Positions 11,591 through 23,137 of a stretch of 64,000 nucleotides of DNA are shown piece by piece. Position numbers and translations under genes: made by a program. This stretch comes from Cycas panzhihuaensis (taxonomy: Eukaryota > Cycadophyta). Where the stretch lies: contig CM041465.1 of assembly GCA_023213395.1 (NCBI GenBank), forward strand, positions 35,843,741 to 35,907,740. Direction: 5' to 3'. Each line of letters starts with the position of its first letter. The first letter of the stretch is position 1. The notes under the pieces were generated by a model. It was given only the letters and a program-made list of their open reading frames with translations. It was not told where the DNA came from and made no database searches.

Positions 11591-12945
11591 TGTTGAGCAC
11601 CCTTGCTCAAACCAAAATTTTTGTTCGGGAGTTCTTGTTCCCCTCCCTTCTTCTTGAAATAGTCTTGTTACTCAATGATTTATAATTGTTTTTCATCTAG
11701 TTTTTCTTGTAACTATTGAATTATCTTATCTTTTGTCATTACTTGACTTAATAACCCTTGGCATTGTTTCCCCATTTCTTCATTCTATTTTGTCAAGTTG
11801 AACAATTCTTCTTTGCTTATCACTAACTCTTCTTCTAGCACTTCAACTTTTTTATGCAGACTCATCAATTCATCATAATTATCACGGGCTTCTTTGAGCA
11901 AGTCTATTTTTTCTTCTTACATTGTATTTCTTTTTGCTTGAGTGCATGCAACACAGAGAAATGTGGATTGAGTTTATAAATTGCTAGATTGTTGGCCTTT
12001 GGTGTATGGGCACCAAATTTCTCCTCAATCTATTGGCATTTCTCAACTAACGAATTATCTTCCTTGACCCAATGATCAATAAAATCAGCAAAGAATTTTA
12101 CATACCATTGGTTCTTTGTATCCTCTACTATGGGGCATGATGCTACTACTAGTGGTGGCAGACCATGTTGACTCATCCTATTGTAGTTAGCCCAGACTTA
12201 TCCAAGGACATCCTGAATCTTCTAAAATCGATCACCCCTAACTTCCCCTGCTCAGGATGTCCCTTCTCAAGGGTCCTAATAGACTAGTATTAATTGAGGA
12301 GAGGGTGTATGGAATGATGCCTCACTCAACTCTATTGCTACTTCTATTGATTAGGAGAAATCCCCTTCCTCTTGTACGTGTGGCCTCTTCACCCTCTTTT
12401 AGATCATTTGTTTAGGCCTATGGTGTTGTGACATAGCTACTTCTTGGGAGAACTATCCCATAGTCTACCTTTGCAATGTCATGGGGGAATACTCGTAGCC
12501 ACCAATGCATGGTTTGGGCATTTTGTCTAACTTCCACACAAAGTGGTTGTGCTACTAGTCATTGTAAGAACAATGTTCCAAGCAACAAGGAAGAGTGGCA
12601 ATAGGTTTTTGTATTCCTCGCAACTCTTGCTTGATTAAAATAGTCATATACTCACTCTAATTGAGCATCTCACCTTAAAGCACCCATTGTAATATTGAAA
12701 TCATACCTACTAGGCAATAGGTAAATTTCTTTTTACCCAATATTTTTGTCACCAACACTTTGGCAACCCACTTAAGATGCCCATCCATCATACTCTCAAT
12801 TTTCAAACCTCCCGCAAACAATGATATGCCAATTCAAGAGATAGTAGCACAATCTATATCTCCTTTCTTATCACCATGCAGCAATTCTTGAGTCTTGGTA
12901 AACAAGTCAACCTCCACACCATCTCCGTTGATATGCCACTAAAGG
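11591..12945 (-). pseudogene. Long decayed ORF of unknown family, coiled-coil C-terminal part
   Basis: A single minus-strand frame can be followed from about 12945 to about 11948. It continues after one frameshift near 11945 to about 11590, about 450 codons with about 20 in-frame stops. Recognisable-looking peptide between the stops includes DLFTKTQELLHGDKKGD, GGLKIESMMDGHLKWVAKVL, GLPPLVVASCPIVEDTKNQW, NNLAIYKLNPHFSVLHALKQ, and a heptad-rich part with KVEVLEEELVISKEELFNL. Essentially all stops are TAA, TAG or TGA that differ from Gln, Arg or Trp codons by one transition. I know of no family with this layout and see no polymerase, protease or zinc motifs. It could be a gag-like protein of an unknown element or a retrocopied host gene. 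Confidence 0.5.
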
Positions 12946-12972
12946 GGAGAAACTATGTTTGAATAAAAGTAA

Positions 12973-13261
12973 TGCAGGATCAAAGAAATGAGAACCAAAC
13001 ATACCACAATATGGGAGCAAAAAAAAGTAGAATTGATCTACCTCACGCAATGGCATTCATTAAGAATGAATCCCCCATCCCAATATACAAATATATATGC
13101 TATTATATACACATGAGTTCAGTAATGATCCAAAATAGGACTCATAACTGCTCTGACACTTGTGACAAGTCCATTGAGGACTTTAGTAACTCCTATAACA
13201 CTTGTCATCAACCTTGATGACTCACCATTAATTTGTCTACATATGCACATTAATTCTAACA
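12973..13261 (-). repeat. 3' LTR of Copia H
   Basis: In element direction it starts TGTTAGAATTAATGTGC at 13261, right after a purine tract, and ends at ...TCCTGCA (plus TGCAGGATC at 12973). An AT-rich TATATAATAGC box lies near 13095-13110. The length is 289 bp. The right end is firm; the left end is the best TG candidate. Confidence 0.65.
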
Positions 13262-13275
13262 CTCCCCCTTGATGT
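13262..13275 (-). other. Polypurine tract of Copia H
   Basis: CATCAAGGGGGAG on the minus strand sits directly against the LTR start at 13261. Confidence 0.8.
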
Positions 13276-13289
13276 TCATACGATCAATT

Positions 13290-15000
13290 GAATTTATTAG
13301 ATTAGCCTATTGGCAAAGTATCATGCCTCATCTTTGATTTTTGCTTTCCCTTTATCTTGAGCAACCGAGCTTGCTCAATGGTCTTCAAGTACCATTTGGG
13401 AAATTTGACAAGTGGAGCGACCTCAGGTTGCATCTTTGATTGTGTTTCTTAAGCATCTACAAATTCCTCCTCTTCAATTTCTTCCTTCTTTGGCTCGACA
13501 ATCTGTTGACTCGAAGAATTGGATTTAGGTTGGTTTTTGATCTGCTTTCCTTTGTCTTTCCAAATCTTCCAGATGTCTAGATCTTGACCCCGACCTATCA
13601 CCTACTAATCAGTCTCTTTGGTGATGACATTTGTAACCTATTTATCATTCTCTTCAAAGATAACATCCCGAGTTATACGAATCTTCATGGTTTTCAACTC
13701 CCATATCCAATACACTTTATTCTTTTCATTGTACCCAACAAGGATGCCTTCCAAGCTTTCAACTTTCCAATGTTTATATTTGGAAACATGCATATACATT
13801 GTGCTTCCAAAGATTCTAAGATGACTAATTGTAGGTTTACGACCTAACCATGCTTCTTTAGGTATTTTGTTCCTTACAGCTTTAATTACACTCCTATTTA
13901 TTAGGTATGTTACTATACAAACTGCTACCACCAAGAAGATGTTTGAGAGGTTCTTGGTTTTCATCAACAGTTTGGCCTTTTCAACCAATATGTTATTAAT
14001 CCTCTCAATTACACCATGCTACTGAAGAGAGAATGATGATGTAAACTAAATTTTAATTCCATGGTCCCTGTAAAAGTGGGCAAAAGGACTAGAGGAAAAT
14101 TCTCCCCCATTATCTAACCTAAGAATCTTGATTTTTTGCCCGCTTTCATTTTCCATTTTCACTTTAAACTCCTTAAATGTCTCAAATGCCTAAGACTTCT
14201 CCTTCAAAGGATAATGTAGATTTCCCTAAAATAATCATCAATGAAAGTTAAGAAATATTTTGTATCTCCAAGCAAAGTGGTTGGCAAAGGACCAAAAATA
14301 TCTTAATGTACAAGACTCAGTTTTTCATATGCCCTCTTGTCTTTAGAAATCCTTTCTCTATGTTGCTTTTTGTATATGCAAGAATCACAAATGCATTTTG
14401 ATGCTTTTAGCTTTGGAAGACCATACACCATACTCAATTTATTCATTAATCGAAGATAGGAGTAATGTAAATGGCCCATTCTTTCATGCCAAAACTGAGA
14501 TTTACAAGATATATCAATAGCTAAAGCTTTCTAGTTTATAGATTTACGCAAAAGCCTATAGAAACCACATGTCTCTTACACCATTTGCAATAACTTTAAC
14601 TTCTTGGTTGTGAACAGTGGCCTTTCGATCTTTAAAAAGTACAATCATCTTACTATCCTCAATCTGGTTGACTGAAGTCAAGTTTCCTTTTAAACCTGAC
14701 ATATACATTACATTTTCAATGTAATAATCTTTTCCATCAGGAGTGATGAATGGGACTACTCCTATCCCTTTTACTTTGAGTATTTCGTTGTTTACCAAAG
14801 TGACAGTATAACTTATTGCTCCCCACATATGTCTGAACAACTCTGCTAGTCATGTGCTTTGAGGCCCCTAAATCAATATACCATGCATATCTAGAACTGC
14901 ACTGGGTAGCTGCTAAGAAGAGCTTTTTGCCAATATGAAATGAATTGGATGATTCATCGAAAGAGATGTCCTTGATCTTCCTGCTTTTTTTGATTAGCAT
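13290..15000 (-). pseudogene. Copia H protease and integrase remnant
   Basis: Protease is at 15000-14737 (YAWYIDLGASKHMTSR), with the usual DSGAS reading DLGAS, so the Ser after the catalytic Asp is replaced. The GAG-pre-integrase and integrase core follow at 14556-13990, with the first Asp preserved in a stop-interrupted DIFGPLP and KYFLTFIDDY. The C-terminal integrase is at 13988-13638 (YLINRSVIKAV, KPTISHLRIFGS, GILVGYNEKNKVY, RDVIFEE). Many stops and several frame changes are present. Below 13638 only a Ser/Lys-rich linker remains before the polypurine tract; no YVDD or RNase H motif occurs. Confidence 0.75.
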
Positions 15001-15744
15001 GCCATCTCTTGCAGTTCTTTTTGAAATGTCATAATTTTTTATAATAAAAACATAACTTTTGTTGGTCTTTTTAAACAGGAGATGGTTGCTGCTAAGGCTC
15101 CTTAATAATCATTTTCCCTTTTGATTTCGTTGAGAATGCCCTAAGGATTCTCTAATATTATCCACTAAGATCTGTTCATTCTAGAAAAGTAATGCTTCCA
15201 ACTCATTAAAGGAAGTTCTTCCTGCCTTATCTGACAGATAAAGACTTGTTACAAAATTATTAAATTTACCTGCCAAACTTTTGAGAACAATTGCTATAAG
15301 ATCTTTATCATTCAGGATTTCTCCAATATTTTCCAACTGATTACTTATACTCTTAATTGCTTAAAGATGCTCTATTAGAGAACCTATCATTTTCAAACTA
15401 TACAATTGATTCTTTAGTATCATTATTCTTGCACCGTTCTTTGTTTCAAAGACAGAAACAATTGAGTCCCATGCCTCCTTAGGTGTCTTGGCATTTTTTA
15501 CATTTTTTACCACAGAACTACTAATAGACATATTTATTAGACCCAATGCATAATTAAATTTGCCTTCATATTCTGCCTTTTTCAATTTGTAGACATTTTT
15601 TCATTTGTTTTTTATACCTTTTCCTTGTACTAATGGCCATAGTCCATTCATTCGCAACAAGTTCATCATCTAATGTTTCCAAATGCTATAGTTTTCAACA
15701 CTAATAAGTTTATCTAAAGGGGAAAACAAACTTCCACCTAACAT
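15001..15744 (-). pseudogene. Copia H gag remnant
   Basis: The start is chosen at the ATG at 15744 (MLGGSLFSPLDKL followed by ENYSIWKH). The conserved Copia gag core is legible at 15585-15361 (KTPKEAWDSIVSVFETKNGA, LKNQLYSLKM) and below (VLKSLAGKFNNFVTSLY, SFNELEALL). At least five in-frame stops break it. A classical zinc knuckle is not readable. Confidence 0.7.
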
Positions 15745-16199
15745 TGTGAAAAGTAGCATAATAGAAAAAGGACAAGAGGTGTTAAATAACCTTAACATAG
15801 TGCACTCACCAGATTTAGTCTCCAGTCACTATGTAGAGTGTTGGCATTACACAACAACTCATCGATCACCATGCAGGGAGCCAAGAAATGACCATACGAC
15901 CATGATTAATGCGAAGTACACAAAAAATTGCAGTACAAAAGTATATTTAATTTTTACAAAACACTCTTCTATAAGCCAAAAATTATCTTAGCATTTATCC
16001 ACCAAGTCACTAGGGGGCTAGCTAACAAAAGAGGCTTTCAACCTCAAAATAAGATCAAAAAGGATTTAATGTATCCTTAACATTACAAAACACGAATTAT
16101 TTTATTCTAAGTCGATCGACAGTAAATTTTGTCTGCGTATGGCACATGCAGTGATTGAAATTTCACTCACTCGCTTCAAATGATTTGAATCTTCTTCGT
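15745..16199. other. Copia H upstream remnant, left flank of Gypsy C
   Basis: This is probably the decayed leader or 5' LTR of H. The last five bases, TTCGT (16195-16199), are the left target duplication of Gypsy C. Confidence 0.4.
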
Positions 16200-17169
16200 T
16201 GATCCCAAAGTGGAGTGTGGTTGGTGAAGAAATTAATCACCAATCTTTTTCCTTGGGATCCTAGGGTGTTAGTGTAAAATTCTCAATATTATCAATAAAA
16301 GAGTGAGTCCATAAAAAGGATACTTTACACCAACTTATGCATACTTGCCATTACTCCAAGGTAAGAAGAATAATACTTTTATTAAACTAGAAAAACCTCC
16401 ATTTAATGGTAGAGAAAAAAAAATAGCAAAGAATAGGCAAATCACAATGAAGAAATGATACAACAATACCACAAGGGGCCTCCAACTTGCCAAGACTCCT
16501 TCAATAAAGCTCCCACTCTCCAAAATGGATGCTTGAAGTGCTGAAATTTGCCTCCTCTATGGTCTCCAACACCTTCCAAGTGCTACCTCAATGTTGCTCC
16601 CAAGTCAAGTGTCTCTCACACATAATAACCAAGTCTCCAACATTGAAAATGAGCTCAAGAGGGCTCAATTTATACAAAGAAATCCATCAACAACCAAAAT
16701 GCATGTTTTCCAAATGGCATTCATGCAAATCCAATCACCAACAACCAAAATACATGTTATCCAAGTGGCATTCATGCAAGCCTAACACATTGCAGCTTGG
16801 TACCTAGGGTTAACAAACTCCAACTAAGCTCAAATTTGGTACACATATGCGTACATATGTCTCTTTTATTTCCTCAAAATTTCAACTCATTTGAATATCA
16901 TTTACCCCCATTTTCACCGATTTAAAAATAGTATGTACTTGTTATTTTTCTATTGTCCTTAGGAGCTATTTTCTGCAAAACAATGCTTGCCGTCTAGTCA
17001 AATGATATTTTTTGAATCCCACCTTTTGCACACATGTAGTGGGATGTGTCTTCTTCCTTCTCATAAAATTTCATATTAGTTTGACACCATTTGGCCCTAT
17101 TTTTTTCAGTTGTACCAATGCCTAGCATTTTCTGCTTTCTATAGACATAAGGTAGATCCTCCTGGATCA
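16200..17169 (-). repeat. 3' LTR of Gypsy C
   Basis: It pairs with 21804-22774, with only scattered substitutions visible. It includes an imperfect direct duplication of about 50 bp (16685-16785, CAACCAAAATGCATG and TGGCATTCATGCAA words), also present in the other LTR. Confidence 0.92.
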
Positions 17170-17184
17170 TGGCTCCCCTTCCTT
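17170..17184 (-). other. Polypurine tract of Gypsy C
   Basis: GGAAGGGGAGCCA on the minus strand is immediately followed by the LTR start TGATCC. Confidence 0.85.
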
Positions 17185-17204
17185 GGAAAATAGCCAACTC
17201 CTAT

Positions 17205-18759
17205 TTGGCTTAGAGTTGAAGATGGGGGAAGCGTTGTTCCCCTTGCTGCCTACTAAACCACTCGGCCTTACTAGGCAATTGTCCTACTACTCCATTCCTA
17301 AAAGATCCATGTGTCTTATGTCTTGTTTTGGTGGATTTTCTGTCCAAGACACAATCCTCCTTGAGAGGCTCCTCACTCTCCAAATACAAGCCATCAATTG
17401 AAGGTAAAGTGAACTGGTCTTGCTCCTCATCTAGCATGGAGGACTCAAAGAGTTTCAAATATTCAACATTTACTACTTAATATATTTGCATATAAGGTGG
17501 AAGATCAAGTTGGAAAGCATTGCCACCTACTTTTCTCAAAATCTTCAATGGTCCATACCTTATAGGTTTGAGTTTCTTGCCTTCTCCTTTCAACCTCTCC
17601 TTGCTCAAGTATAACCATACCAAATCTCCTTCTTGAAAAGTACACTCTTGCCTATGCTTGTCATGTCTTTCCTTGTTCTTTTACTGAGTCTTTAGAAGTT
17701 GATCATGTACTTCTTTGTGGACTCTTTGGATCTTCTCCAAGTATCTCAAAGCCTTGTCATGCCCCTCCTTCTCTTTGCCAAATCCTTCCTTAGCTTGCAG
17801 GGAAAACTCTAAGTCAAATGGACTTTGAGGTAAGTATTCCAAACAAACTTCAAAAGGTGCTTTAGAGTGTGATGCATGCATTGCCCTATTAAATGCAAAT
17901 TGTAGAAAAGTCAATGATTCATCCCAAGTCTTTGGATGCTTGGAATTGTATCCCCTTAACAAATGTACTAAAGTTCTATTCACTACTTCAGTTTGTCCAT
18001 CTGTTTGAAGATGGAAATTTGTACTCCTCTTCAATTTGGTGTCCATCATCTCCTGTAGTGTCTTCCAAAACGATGAAAGGAATCGAGTGTCCCAATCTGA
18101 AATGATGGAAGAAGGCAAGCCAAAATTCTTACATACATGCTCAAAGAACAACTCAACTGCCCTTGTTCCTGTGATTGTCTTTTTGCAAGGTATTAAACAT
18201 ATCATCTTGTTGAGCCTATCTACAACAACAAAGAGATAGTCATGTCCCTTCCTAGTCATGGGAAGTCCCCCTAAGAAATCTATGGAGATACTTTCCCAAG
18301 GCCTAGTGGGAATAGGTAGTGGTGTATACAATCCTAATTTTCTAGTAGAAGGCTTAGAAGTATTACACATTACACATCCTTTTACATATTTGCTTACATC
18401 ATTTTGCATCTTTGGCCATACAACATATCTTCTCAAGTTTGTTAAAGTCTTCTCTACACCAAATTGACCAACTACTTTAGAAGTAAGGGCTTCTCTAAGC
18501 TACTTGATCTTGTCTCCTTTTGATGGAACATAGAGTTGCTCCCCTTTGAAAAGTAGACCATCATTCCAAGCAAGCTGGGAAGGTCTTCCTTTCGCTAGGT
18601 TCTCTAATTCTTCCTTCAAGGCTTTATCTTTATGGTACAAGTCTTTGTACTCTTTATGATGCATTAGCTCCACCTGCAAACTCACAAGAGAACTACAAAC
18701 AAAAGAAGAAGAAAAAGAAGTGGAACAAGGTGGTCTAGATAACATATCAGAAATTTTGT
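17205..18759 (-). pseudogene. Gypsy C integrase and C-terminal tail
   Basis: The integrase zinc domain ends in GCVMCNTSK. The DDE core shows SIDFLGGLP (first Asp), ISDWDTRF (second Asp, with a Trp where Arg is usual) and TDGQTEVVNR (Glu). The C-terminal region at 17458-17210 ends with a conserved tail containing KLFESSMLDEE and a GQLPSKAEWF motif that is also present in element D. This tail may be a diverged chromodomain-like module, but I cannot confirm it. Premature stops are at 18500 (TAG), 17681 (TAA) and near 17475. Confidence 0.85.
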
Positions 18760-19994
18760 TAGTAGATCCCTTTTTGTACTTAATTACAATATTGAATTGC
18801 TATAAATAACTCATCCAGTTCATGTGTCTTGCTTGTTGTAATTTACTTTGGGTTTGTAAAAATTGAAGAGGCTTATGATTGGTATGAACTACAACCTCTT
18901 TTCCAAGTAAGTAGGACCTCCAATGCTTGCATGCTTGATGTAGTGCGAACATTTCTCAATCATACGTTGGGTAGTTTTTCACTTGAGGTGTGAAGACTTC
19001 CGAATGGTAAGCGATAGGCTTCCCATCTTGAATAAGGACAGCTCCCATTGCATTTCCACTTGCATCAGCTTCTACTTCAAAAGGTCTTTGCAAATTTAGC
19101 ATTGCCAAAATCGGTGCTTCACAAATTTTCTTCTTCAAAAGAAGAAAAGCTTCTTCCTCCTTAGAACCCCAAGCAAACTTTTTACTAACTTTTGTCAATC
19201 CATGTAGAGGTGCTGCAACCTCTGAGAAATGAAGAATGAATGTTCTCAAATATTGACAAGCTCCCAACAAACTTCTCACCTTCGTGGCGTTGGTTGGCCT
19301 AGGCCATTTGAGGATGGCTTGAGTCTTGAGTGGATCGATGTTCAACGTTCCTCCTCCAACCACAAAGCTCAAGAAGACCAAGTTCTCCTTGCCAAATTCA
19401 CACTTCTTCACATTAAGCTTCAAATGATGCTTAGCCAAAGTCTTCAAAACTTCTTCTATGTGCTACAAATATTCCTCTCATTTGTTGCTGAAAATCAAAA
19501 TGTCATCAAGATAAACAACAACAAAATTATCCAAGTAAGGCCTTAACACTTCATTCATTAGCCTCATGAATGTTGCAGGAGCATTACACAATCTGAAAGG
19601 CATAACCATCCATTCAAAGAGTCCTTGCTTTGTTTTGAAGGCTATCTTCCATGTGTCCTCTTCTTTAACCCTAACTTGGTGATAACCACTTTTCAAATCC
19701 AACTTAGTAAAATAACAAGCATGTTGAATTCGATCAAGCAAATTATCTATGCGAGGCAAGGGGTAGTGATTTTTAATTGTGATTTTATTCACAACACGAA
19801 AGTCTACACACATTTTCCATCCTCCATCCTTGTTAGGCACCAAGACAATTGGTGACCCACAAGGTGAACATGAAGGTCTTATAACCCCTTGATCAAGCAA
19901 CTCATCAACTTACCTCTTTATCCCATTACTCTCTACAAGGGAGTGCCTATACAAAGCAACATTAGGCAATGGTGCATCTCCTACAAGAGTGATT
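18760..19994 (-). pseudogene. Gypsy C reverse transcriptase and RNase H
   Basis: Reverse transcriptase shows the expected series: [72 protein letters not shown] and the catalytic [10 protein letters not shown] at 19900-19478. The connection and RNase H follow (KCEFGKENLVFLSFVV, EVEADASGNAMGAVL, IAYHSEVFTPQVKNYPTYD). Stops lie between 19478 and 19447 and at 18956. The catalytic YLDD is intact. Confidence 0.9.
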
Positions 19995-20640
19995 TCATGT
20001 TCTATCTTTTGGCAGTAGCCCATCAACATGCTGAAATAGAATGCCATACCTTGTTTTCAATTCCTCAATTTGTTGCATTTGTTTAGGTGATACAAGAAGA
20101 GTGTGAGTAGAAGGTCCTCCTTCATCTCTTGGCTCTTCTTTGCTCCTTACCATTAAGATGATAAATTTGCCACATGCATTGATCATCCTTTTTGCTTGAG
20201 TGGCTAAAATTAATGTCATCTTGTTCAAGTGCTTCTTTGTAGCCTTTATGATAAAGCCCTTGTTATCCTTCATCAACCGATATTTTCTCTCCCTTCGATA
20301 GAAGAGTGCATCTCGATCCCACAAGTAGGGACTCCCAAGTACAACATGGCACACATCTAATGGTACCACATCACATATCACTTCATCAACAAAAGCATTA
20401 GTGATGGAAAATTTAAGTGTACATTGCTTTGATATTTGCATTTCTACATCTTTATGGATCTAACCAAGAGGATATGGGTGAGGGTGAGAAGTAGTTACCA
20501 AACCAAAGCTCTTCACCAAATTTTTTGAGATCAAATTCTTTTGGCTCCCCGGATCTATAATGGCACCAATAGTATTATTTCCTACTTGAAGCTTCAAGTG
20601 AAACAATTCCTCCCTTGTAGCATCATCCCCATAATTTGTA
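19995..20640 (-). pseudogene. Gypsy C aspartic protease region
   Basis: The protease active site reads AIIDPGSQKNLISKNLV, where relatives have D-[ST]-G; here the middle residue is Pro, so it is probably inactive. A TAG at 20460 interrupts the frame after HPHPYPLG, where element D reads Trp at the same place. The remainder (ISKQCTLKFSITNAF, VVPLDVCHVVLGSPYLWDR) matches the same region of D. Confidence 0.85.
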
Positions 20641-21670
20641 AGTAGAGTAACCTTCTCTTCTTCTCCTTCACTTTGAAGCTCCACCTCATAATGTAGTGTT
20701 TTCCCTTTTTCCTTCTTTCTTGATTCCATGTCCTTAATATGCTTTGGCTTTAGCTCCGGATGCAACTTCCAACACTTTGTTGCAACATGACCACTAATAT
20801 CACAATGCTCACAATAGTTAGAACTTTGAACGAAATTAGTTCTTTTCTTCTTTCCTTCTTGCCTTTTAGATGAGAGTAATTTAGGATTCTTTTCATGCTT
20901 ATTAGAAGTAAAAATAAAATCTTTAGACATGAATGTAGGTTTCTTGCTTTTACTTTCTATTGCAATAGCCATTTTACTTGCTTCTCCAATGGATTGAACC
21001 TTAAAAAGCCTTGATTCCTTCCTTATGTAATCATGTAATCCTCTAATGAATTTCATAAGAATGTTATGTTCATCCAGATTAATACCAAGTAACATGCCAT
21101 GCTTGAAAAATAAAAAAGTATAGTCTTGGACACATGCACCTCTCCCTTGGCGTAAATATTGCCAAGTGACCCATTGGTCTTCCTCATGACCTATGGGATA
21201 GTATTACTTTTTAATGCTTTTTTAAAATCCATCCAAGAAAAAGAAGATACATCATGAGTCTTCAAATATGCATTCCACCATGTCAATGCATGTTTGCACA
21301 ACTTGAGCCTAGCAAATAAAAGCTTTTGAGCATTACTATAAGTATAAATTGTGAAGTAGGTTTCAAGTTGATCCAACCAATGGTCCAACTTTTTAGCATT
21401 TACCTCTCCATCATAAGTTGGAATGTCCAACTTTGCCTCCACCTTGAAGGGTTGATGAGATGAAGTACCCTTGCTTTCTTCAAATGAGTGCTTTAAGGTC
21501 TCCCCCTCTTCTTCTTCATGGTTGTGATCATCCGTGGATCCTCCTTCAACTTCCTTCTCTTGGCCTTTGCCCTTGACTAGAGGTAGAAGTTGGGTCATCA
21601 TTTGCAACAAAACTTCTACGTTCTTCTCAAGCTTCTCAAATCTAATTTCTCCATCTTCTTTTTCAGCCAT
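20641..21670 (-). pseudogene. Gypsy C gag
   Basis: The start is chosen at the ATG at 21670 (MAEKEDGEIRFEKLEK), which matches the MAEPELEIEKRF start of element D. The retrotransposon gag domain is at 21440-21200 (LDIPTYDGEVNAKKLDHWLD, LFARLKLCKHALTWW, SSFSWMDFKKAL). A frame change lies near 21100-21190. A CEHCDISGHVATKC zinc knuckle lies near 20777-20820. Confidence 0.85.
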
Positions 21671-21785
21671 GGTGCTTGGATTCTTTCTTTGTCTTCTTGG
21701 TGATTGCAACACAAAAAAACTTTTCCTTTCTCTTAGTATCCTTTTCTTGTTTGTACCATTCAAGTCCTTACAACAAAGATCACAT

Positions 21786-21797
21786 GCTCTGGTACCA
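21786..21797 (-). other. Primer-binding site of Gypsy C
   Basis: TGGTACCAGAGC differs from the initiator-Met complement TGGTATCAGAGC by one base. Six bases separate it from the LTR end at 21804, similar to the seven-base gap in element D. Confidence 0.8.
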
Positions 21798-21803
21798 AAA
21801 CTG

Positions 21804-22774
21804 TGATCCCAAAGTGGAGTATGGTTGGTGAAGAAATTAATCACCAATCTTTTTTCTTGAAATCCTAGGGTGTTAGTGTAAAATTCCCAATATTATCAAT
21901 AAAAAAGTGAGCCCATAAAAATAATACTCTACACCAACTCATGCATACTTGCCATTACTCCAAGGTAAGAAGAATAATACTTTTATTAATCTAGAAAAAC
22001 CTCCATTTAATGGTGGAGGAAAAAAACTAGCAAAGAATAAGCAAGTTACAATAAAGAAATGATACAACAATATCACAAGGGGCCTCCAATTTCCCAAGAC
22101 TCCTTCAATAAAGCTCCCACTCTCCAAAATGGATGCTTGAAGTGCTGAAATTTGCCTCCTCTATGGTCTCTAACACCTTCCAAGTGATACCTCAATGTTG
22201 CTCCCACGTCAAGTGTCTCTCACCAATAAGAACCAACTCTCCAACATAAAAAATGAGCTCAAGAGGGCTCAATTTATAGAAAAAAATCCATCAACAACCA
22301 AAATGCATGTTTTCCAAGTGGCATTCATGCAAGTCCAATCACCAACAACCAAAATGCATATTATCTAAGTGGCATTCATGCAAGTCTAAAAAGTTGTGGC
22401 TTGGTACCTAGGGATAATAAACTCCAATTAAGCTCAAATTTGGTACACATATAGGTACATATATCCCCTTTATTTCCTCAAAATTTCAACTCATTTGAAT
22501 ATCATTTGCCCCAAATTTCATCAATTTAAAAATAGTATGTACTTGTTATTTTTCTGTTGGTCATGGGAGCTATTTTCTGCAAAAACAAGGCTTGCCATCT
22601 AGTTAAATGATATTTTTTGAATCCCACCTTTTACACACATGTAGTGGGATATGTTTTCTTCCTTCCCATAAAATTTCATATTAGTTTGACACCATTTGGC
22701 CCTATTTTTTTCAGTTGTGCCAATGCCTAGCATTTTCTGCTTCCTATAGACATAAGGTAGATCCTCTTGGATCA
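21804..22774 (-). repeat. 5' LTR of Gypsy C
   Basis: This is the partner of 16200-17169 with the same termini. It carries the same internal direct duplication. The right flanking 5-mer is TTTGT. Confidence 0.92.
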
Positions 22775-22971
22775 TTTGTAATGATGATTCATCTTTGACA
22801 AGTGCACATCCTCTATCTTTTAGTGCCTTGACTCACTTGGCAATGCTTCATAGATGCCTTAAAATCACTGCAATATTTTTTGTCTATTATAAATTAGAGG
22901 GCACGACACTCCTCCAATATACGTCTGCAAAAATGCTACATTGAAACCAACTCTCCGCTCACTAGCATTTA
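22775..22971. other. Spacer between Gypsy C and Copia G
   Basis: Nothing is recognised beyond the C target duplication at its left end. Confidence 0.4.
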
Positions 22972-23137
22972 TGTTAGAATATTAATGTTTTATGCTAAGT
23001 TAGGAAGGATTAAGTAATCTGAGGGTTAGGTGTCATTATTCCCTCTTTGTATTCTACCAAGAGCATATATATATATATATATGTTGAAAAAATAGATTTA
23101 ACTCAATTGAAGAGAATGAAAAATGAATTCTTCTTGA
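22972..23137 (+). repeat. Probable short 5' LTR of Copia G
   Basis: It starts TGTTAGAATATTAATG, like the H LTR, and includes an (AT)n box at 23064-23082. It is followed by TGATATAATAGC, which matches the initiator-Met site TGGTATCAGAGC at 9 of 12 positions. The 3' copy is missing, so the length is tentative. Confidence 0.45.
23064..23082. repeat. (AT)n microsatellite
   Basis: A short alternating AT run lies in the probable G LTR at a TATA-box-like position. Confidence 0.8.

Larger units (their letters stand above)
12973..15744 (-). mobile_element. Copia H, internally deleted (gag, protease, integrase; no RT)
   Basis: The order on the minus strand is gag (from 15744), protease, integrase, short linker, polypurine tract, LTR. 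Reverse transcriptase and RNase H, normally about 1.8 kb between integrase and the polypurine tract, are missing. No intact primer-binding site or second LTR is visible to the right; a 20-base patch near 15872 resembles the inner LTR end but similarity does not continue. Confidence 0.75.
16200..22774 (-). mobile_element. Complete Ty3/Gypsy element C
   Basis: Two LTRs of 970 and 971 bp share TGATCC/GGATCA termini. The flanking 5-mers are TTCGT (16195-16199) and TTTGT (22775-22779), a target duplication with one C-to-T change at a CpG. A primer-binding site (TGGTACCAGAGC), gag, protease, reverse transcriptase, RNase H, integrase and a purine tract are all in order on the minus strand. The total is 6575 bp. 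Stops and two frame changes make it non-autonomous. Its gag-pol layout and C-terminal tail match element D, so C and D are of one lineage. Confidence 0.93.

Noticed and set aside
12972-13217. 81-codon plus-strand frame
   Set aside because: It lies inside the LTR of Copia H and has no domain.
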